In this document: one piece after another, positions 7,487-10,685 of the stretch
How the letters are laid out: every line of letters starts with the position of its first letter
Numbering within the stretch: position 1 is the stretch's first letter
Source: Actinomycetota bacterium
Lineage (GTDB): Bacteria; Actinomycetota; Actinomycetes; Nanopelagicales; Nanopelagicaceae
DNA length: 10,685 nt
Assembly (NCBI GenBank): GCA_947490605.1
Contig: CANLHE010000012.1
Span: 1 to 10,685, forward strand
Direction: 5' to 3'
Made by a program: the position numbers and the translations under genes
Notes under the pieces: generated by a model
What the model was told of the DNA's origin: nothing
Seen by the model: only the letters and a program-made list of their open reading frames with translations
Database searches by the model: none

Positions 7487-8245
7487 TTACTTACCTACAA
7501 TAAACTTTAGAAAATCGCTTAGGTTTCCTGTTTTTCGAAAGTTTTTGATAAAAAACAATGCTCTTACTAGGGGAGCCCAAAAACCAAAAACACGATTAAA
7601 AACTTTAGCCCGTGCCTGCATTGTGGTTTGGTTATATGAAGTCACCCCTGAGCTTTGAGATGGATGGGCGGCAATAGTAATTGGCAGAAACACTGCATTT
7701 CCACCTATCTTCAGTAGATCAGTAATAAATATATATTCGTCTCCCAAGAATTTCTTTGTTCCAGCACCAAATTCTTCATCGAATGTAATTCGCTTAATTT
7801 TTGCGCTACTTGCACGAACCATTATTTCAATAGTCCCAGCTTTTGCGCAGTTAAACTTATTTAATTTATAACTTTTATTTTTATATTTTTTGCGCAAAAC
7901 TCCGCTTTTATTAATTGACTGCGCAAGAATTAGATCAATATTTGGATTGGAAGTAAAGTACTCCACACACTTACGTATCCCGTCTTCCAAAAATACTGCG
8001 TCATCATCACCAAATACTAAAATTTCAGAATCACAATTAGACAATACTAAATTTCGACTTTTTGTAACTCCTATATCACTAGATTCTAAATACTTAACTT
8101 GTGAATTTTTAACAAACTTTGTTTTCGTGGGGTTTTGAACAGATACTAATACTTTGTGGGGAATTGTAAAGGAAGGGTAAACCAAATTTTTTAAGCGATC
8201 AGCAAGTACAGAATAACCGATCGTAAGCTGTGGTTCGTCATTCAC
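7487..8245 (-). CDS. glycosyltransferase family 2-like (GT-A fold) protein
   Basis: Predicted sugar transferase (252 aa) of the GT-A fold, probably adding a residue to a surface polysaccharide on the cytoplasmic side of the membrane. Visible motifs are LTIGYSVLADRL at the first strand, GVTKSRNLVLSN (59-70, the usual nucleotide-sugar contact region), the metal-binding FGDDDAVF with Asp80-82, and FDEEFGAGTKKFLGDEYIF, with GAG at 160-162 and the acidic GDE at 168-170 in the acceptor/catalytic region, then His194. It ends in a basic, hydrophobic tail. The donor and acceptor sugars cannot be told. The start is uncertain. GTG at 8245 (chosen) gives an 8-nt overlap with the upstream gene's stop (GTGAATGA). 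GTG at 8254 and TTG at 8266 are in frame, but the TTG has no Shine-Dalgarno. This is the last gene of the minus-strand glycan module. Confidence 0.85.
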   Translation of the reverse strand: MNDEPQLTIGYSVLADRLKNLVYPSFTIPHKVLVSVQNPTKTKFVKNSQVKYLESSDIGVTKSRNLVLSNCDSEILVFGDDDAVFLEDGIRKCVEYFTSNPNIDLILAQSINKSGVLRKKYKNKSYKLNKFNCAKAGTIEIMVRASSAKIKRITFDEEFGAGTKKFLGDEYIFITDLLKIGGNAVFLPITIAAHPSQSSGVTSYNQTTMQARAKVFNRVFGFWAPLVRALFFIKNFRKTGNLSDFLKFIVGK

Positions 8246-9008
8246 TATTTGCACGTGCCCTAGCAAATCGCATTAAAGATGTAGATAGCATCGAAAGACT
8301 TGAACTTTGCATCTTTATTCCAAAAAATAAAACAATGGAATGGGCTGGACTTATAGATTGACCAAAACTGAAGTAAATAAGTATTCCAATTGAGAGTAAA
8401 AAACTAGCTCCTGCCATCAGAACCCCAATCTCGCCAGACTTTATTCGTGCCATAACCTTTACTGAACTAGAGACACCTTTATTGTTTTTTTGTGCATTAG
8501 AAAAACTCTTTTGGATTTGAATTTGTTTTGAAAATAAGTAACTTAGCAACTGCAGAACTATTAATACTATGAAAAAATTTATCAAACCGTAACTAACATT
8601 TAAGTAAATAAAGAAAAGGATAATTGCAATTAATTGCACTACTATTCCCAATATCGTTGATAGTTCAAAAGCTAATGCCCACTGCCACGATTCTTCTGCA
8701 TGTGATTTATTCTTCTTATCGCTCTTAAATGATTTGTCAAAAAGTTTTATTCTATAAATTCTTTGAAGATAGTGTCCAAATCTAGTCAAGGCTAGAAATA
8801 AGAAGAAAAAAACTAGCAAATATTTTGTTTTTGACTCATCTACACCATCTCTTTCTAGGATTAACCTTGTAAAAAAATGAGTCACAAGAAGTTCAGATAC
8901 TGAGATAATACTTGCAAGAAGAATCAGGAACAAAAGCATAAATCGAGATTTAGCAGTAGTGAATAAACCCACTAGTGAAGAGAACATCTCATTGTATATT
9001 TTTTTCAT
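8238..9008 (-). CDS. six-helix membrane protein resembling an ABC-exporter transmembrane domain, no ATPase domain
   Basis: Not matched to a named family with confidence. The 256-aa protein has about six hydrophobic segments (roughly 23-46, 62-80, 113-134, 138-160, 194-215 and 218-235) separated by long basic, polar stretches such as LQRIYRIKLFDKSFKSDKKN and SKQIQIQKSFSNAQKNNK. Helices 1-2 joined by a short loop, paired helices 3-4 and 5-6, and the ending SSLSMLSTSLMRFARARANS resemble the membrane domain of ABC exporters. No Walker A, LSGGQ-like or Walker B motif is present, and the protein stops where the nucleotide-binding domain would begin. It lies 3 nt after the pyruvyl transferase gene and overlaps the glycosyltransferase start, so it probably acts with them, perhaps in export or as a scaffold. 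The function is unknown. It could also be an unrelated six-helix protein. Confidence 0.75.
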   Translation of the reverse strand: MKKIYNEMFSSLVGLFTTAKSRFMLLFLILLASIISVSELLVTHFFTRLILERDGVDESKTKYLLVFFFLFLALTRFGHYLQRIYRIKLFDKSFKSDKKNKSHAEESWQWALAFELSTILGIVVQLIAIILFFIYLNVSYGLINFFIVLIVLQLLSYLFSKQIQIQKSFSNAQKNNKGVSSSVKVMARIKSGEIGVLMAGASFLLSIGILIYFSFGQSISPAHSIVLFFGIKMQSSSLSMLSTSLMRFARARANSE

Positions 9009-9011
9009 AAT

Positions 9012-10685
9012 CTATTTTACTTTGTACCTTAATAAGCTTTCATTAATTGCGTTCTCTACCTCGATCTGTTTTACACTTGAAATCTGATTAGTGTGAAGAA
9101 TGTTATCAATTTCAGACATCTTTAAATCAAAACCTACTAAAGAAGGTTCAACTATGGCCAGATCAGCACCTAGGCAGTAGTCAGAGTATTTAAGTCCTGT
9201 GCCAGCAATCTTTTCTTTAAATCCCTCAAATGTTATGAGAGCGCAAGGAATTCCATAACTGTGACAAGTTATCATTACATGTAGCGAGCTTGTAATTACT
9301 TTTTCATATTCATTTAATTTATTTATAAAAGCAATTATATCTTGAGGAGATGAAATTAATATTGATATTTCGTCAATATTATCTTCAAGTTTTATGGGAA
9401 TTTGAAGGTGAGCAAAGTGGCGTACTAATAAGATTCTTCCATTATGTTTTTCTTTGTTTATTGGCAAAATTCTTGAAAGAACAATTGCTGGATCGCCAAA
9501 GTTTTTTATTCTAGGACCCCCAGATCTTGCAACTAATTCCCCCGTAATTGGTCCCCGCACCGAAACATAATCTGCTGATTTATTTAGTTCATATTCGGAT
9601 GAACTTACGCCAGTCCCGACAACTATTGAATTAGATTTTATAAATCTTCCAATAGAACCAATGCTAATAATATGCTTACTAAAGCTTTTGGAGGTCGGAT
9701 TTCTATATAAGATCTTTGAATCAGAATAATGATTAAAAATAAAGGGTGTTAACCAGTCACCGTAATTACCAGGGTAGGGAAATTGCCACCAAGCCATTCT
9801 TAGAACTTCTTTGCTCGGTTTTGAAGAATATGCCAAAAAGCTAGATGAAACTTTTATTGTAGATTGAATCAAATTATCCGAAGGTAACGAATCATTAAGT
9901 TTTCTCGCAAATACTTCTGATTTATGAACATTTCCAGATTTTGTGGCTTTCAGTAGTTTTTTTGCCAATTTGCTCGAAGTAGAAAAATGCTTCTTGCTAG
10001 TCAAAAATCCCGTTATTCCTAATTCATCAAATCTTTTTCTCACTTTTTTTGAGAAGTTTTTAGGGAGAATTTTTTCAATTCTTTGAGCGATAGAGAGCAA
10101 ATTCTTTTTGATATTGGTTCTAATTCCCTGTTTAAGTGGCTTGTGCTGTGCCACTTTACCAATGTTTCCATCTACATTCCCACTTGACCCAAATTTAAAG
10201 AAAACTTGATGACCTTGTACGTTTGGAAAACCTTTTTCAATAGCACAATTTGAAGGAATTATTTGGAAAGTAAGGTTATCTGAAGTAGATCTCCAAGCCT
10301 CTTCGAAAAAGTAGTCGTCAGTTGCTTTAATGCTAGATTTTTTTTCAAGATCAGCCGCTCTTCTAATCATCTCACGTGCCTGAATTGAGGTATTAATTCC
10401 CCAAAAAGATGGTTCCCAAAAGCGACCTTTAACTGAGTAACCAATTTTAATTGGCGAGCCGAATCCTCGTTGAAAACCTATGATATCTGCAGTTGAGTTT
10501 AAAATAAACTCCGGCATCGAAAAAAGTTCGCAATCTACATCAACCCAGAATACTTTTTTGTCAGGATATTTCTTACAGACATCTGCAATAAACCCAACTT
10601 TTCTTCGACAAATATCTGCCCAAGATTCACCTATATTTTTGACTATTTCTGTTAACTCGTAATCTAGCCCAATTTTTTCGAGATT
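9012..10685 (-). CDS. probable fused glycosyltransferase (GT-A-like) and polysaccharide pyruvyl transferase, 5' end outside window
   Basis: The frame is open to the window edge (557 residues visible), so the ATG at 10517 is internal. Residues 1-160 look like a GT-A nucleotide-sugar domain: IADVCKKYPDKKVFWVDVDC with DVD at 49-51, followed by a Pro, then DIIGFQRGFGSPIKIGY. A Lys-rich linker (about 177-290) follows and includes a TPR-like stretch around 240-270. The C-terminal part (about 295-520) is a polysaccharide pyruvyl transferase domain: GNYGDWLTPF (306-315), IISIGSIGRF, VSVRGPITGELVARSGG (VRGP 376-379), FGDPAIVLS (GDP 397-399) and SSLHVMITCHSYGIP (466-480). Such domains put ketal pyruvate on sugars from phosphoenolpyruvate, giving surface glycans negative charge. 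The pyruvyl transferase call is firm at family level; the GT-A call is tentative. It is the first visible gene of the minus-strand glycan operon. Confidence 0.85.
   Translation of the reverse strand, partial: NLEKIGLDYELTEIVKNIGESWADICRRKVGFIADVCKKYPDKKVFWVDVDCELFSMPEFILNSTADIIGFQRGFGSPIKIGYSVKGRFWEPSFWGINTSIQAREMIRRAADLEKKSSIKATDDYFFEEAWRSTSDNLTFQIIPSNCAIEKGFPNVQGHQVFFKFGSSGNVDGNIGKVAQHKPLKQGIRTNIKKNLLSIAQRIEKILPKNFSKKVRKRFDELGITGFLTSKKHFSTSSKLAKKLLKATKSGNVHKSEVFARKLNDSLPSDNLIQSTIKVSSSFLAYSSKPSKEVLRMAWWQFPYPGNYGDWLTPFIFNHYSDSKILYRNPTSKSFSKHIISIGSIGRFIKSNSIVVGTGVSSSEYELNKSADYVSVRGPITGELVARSGGPRIKNFGDPAIVLSRILPINKEKHNGRILLVRHFAHLQIPIKLEDNIDEISILISSPQDIIAFINKLNEYEKVITSSLHVMITCHSYGIPCALITFEGFKEKIAGTGLKYSDYCLGADLAIVEPSLVGFDLKMSEIDNILHTNQISSVKQIEVENAINESLLRYKVK

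Noticed and set aside
7476..7658. Plus-strand open frame after tRNA-Tyr as a small gene or integrase remnant
   Set aside because: It is antisense to the C-terminal part of the glycosyltransferase and shows no recombinase motif.
8246..8266. TTG at 8266 as the glycosyltransferase start
   Set aside because: It would overlap the upstream gene by 29 nt and has no ribosome-binding site. GTG at 8245 or 8254 fits the family's N-terminus better.
10515..10517. ATG at 10517 as the true start of the pyruvyl transferase gene
   Set aside because: The frame continues upstream to the window edge with sensible protein-like sequence, including a DxD motif, and no Shine-Dalgarno precedes this ATG.
10480..10662. 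Plus-strand open frame opposite the pyruvyl transferase gene
   Set aside because: It lies entirely antisense to a coherent glycosyltransferase/pyruvyl transferase frame and has no family-like motif.
1..10685. CRISPR array, insertion sequence, integrase or phage genes
   Set aside because: No spaced direct repeats, transposase or integrase motifs, or terminal inverted repeats with target duplication were seen on either strand.

Overview
The window looks like a piece of a streamlined, low-GC actinobacterial chromosome, most likely a freshwater acI/Nanopelagicales-type bacterium (Ca. Planktophila or Nanopelagicus relatives). This is inferred from three things: an actinobacterial-style NuoN loop, a mycobacterial LldD2-like hydroxyacid oxidoreductase, and tight gene packing in AT-rich DNA. 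It is not proven. Eight CDSs and one tRNA gene fill the window, and no stretch longer than about 215 bases lacks a protein gene.

Left part (1-4628, + strand): the distal end of a respiratory complex I operon. It holds the C-terminal part of nuoL, then nuoM, nuoN and a trans-polyprenyl diphosphate synthase. The four genes are joined by stop/start overlaps (ATGA, TAATG, ATGA). NuoL, NuoM and NuoN are the three antiporter-like proton-pumping membrane subunits. The prenyl synthase probably makes the side chain of the menaquinone that complex I reduces, so the operon couples the enzyme to supply of its substrate.

Middle (4587-7416): on the minus strand, yajQ is followed 21 nt later by rarD, an EamA/RarD transporter. 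The 3' end of rarD overlaps the prenyl synthase 3' end by 42 nt in antisense. Divergent from yajQ across 36 nt is an FMN-dependent alpha-hydroxyacid (L-lactate type) oxidoreductase. Overlapping divergent promoters are predicted in that gap, and yajQ may be leaderless. A tRNA-Tyr(GTA) gene with its own promoter follows.

Right part (7487-10685, minus strand): a visibly more AT-rich three-gene surface-polysaccharide module, reading right to left. The first gene runs off the window edge. It appears to fuse a GT-A-like glycosyltransferase domain (DVD motif, lying upstream of the first ATG in the window) to a polysaccharide pyruvyl transferase domain. Next is a six-helix membrane protein resembling an ABC-exporter transmembrane domain without an ATPase. 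Last is a family-2-like glycosyltransferase. The tRNA-Tyr end, the compositional shift and the surface-glycan content together suggest the edge of a variable genomic island. The two unusual proteins of this module are the best candidates for something undescribed.
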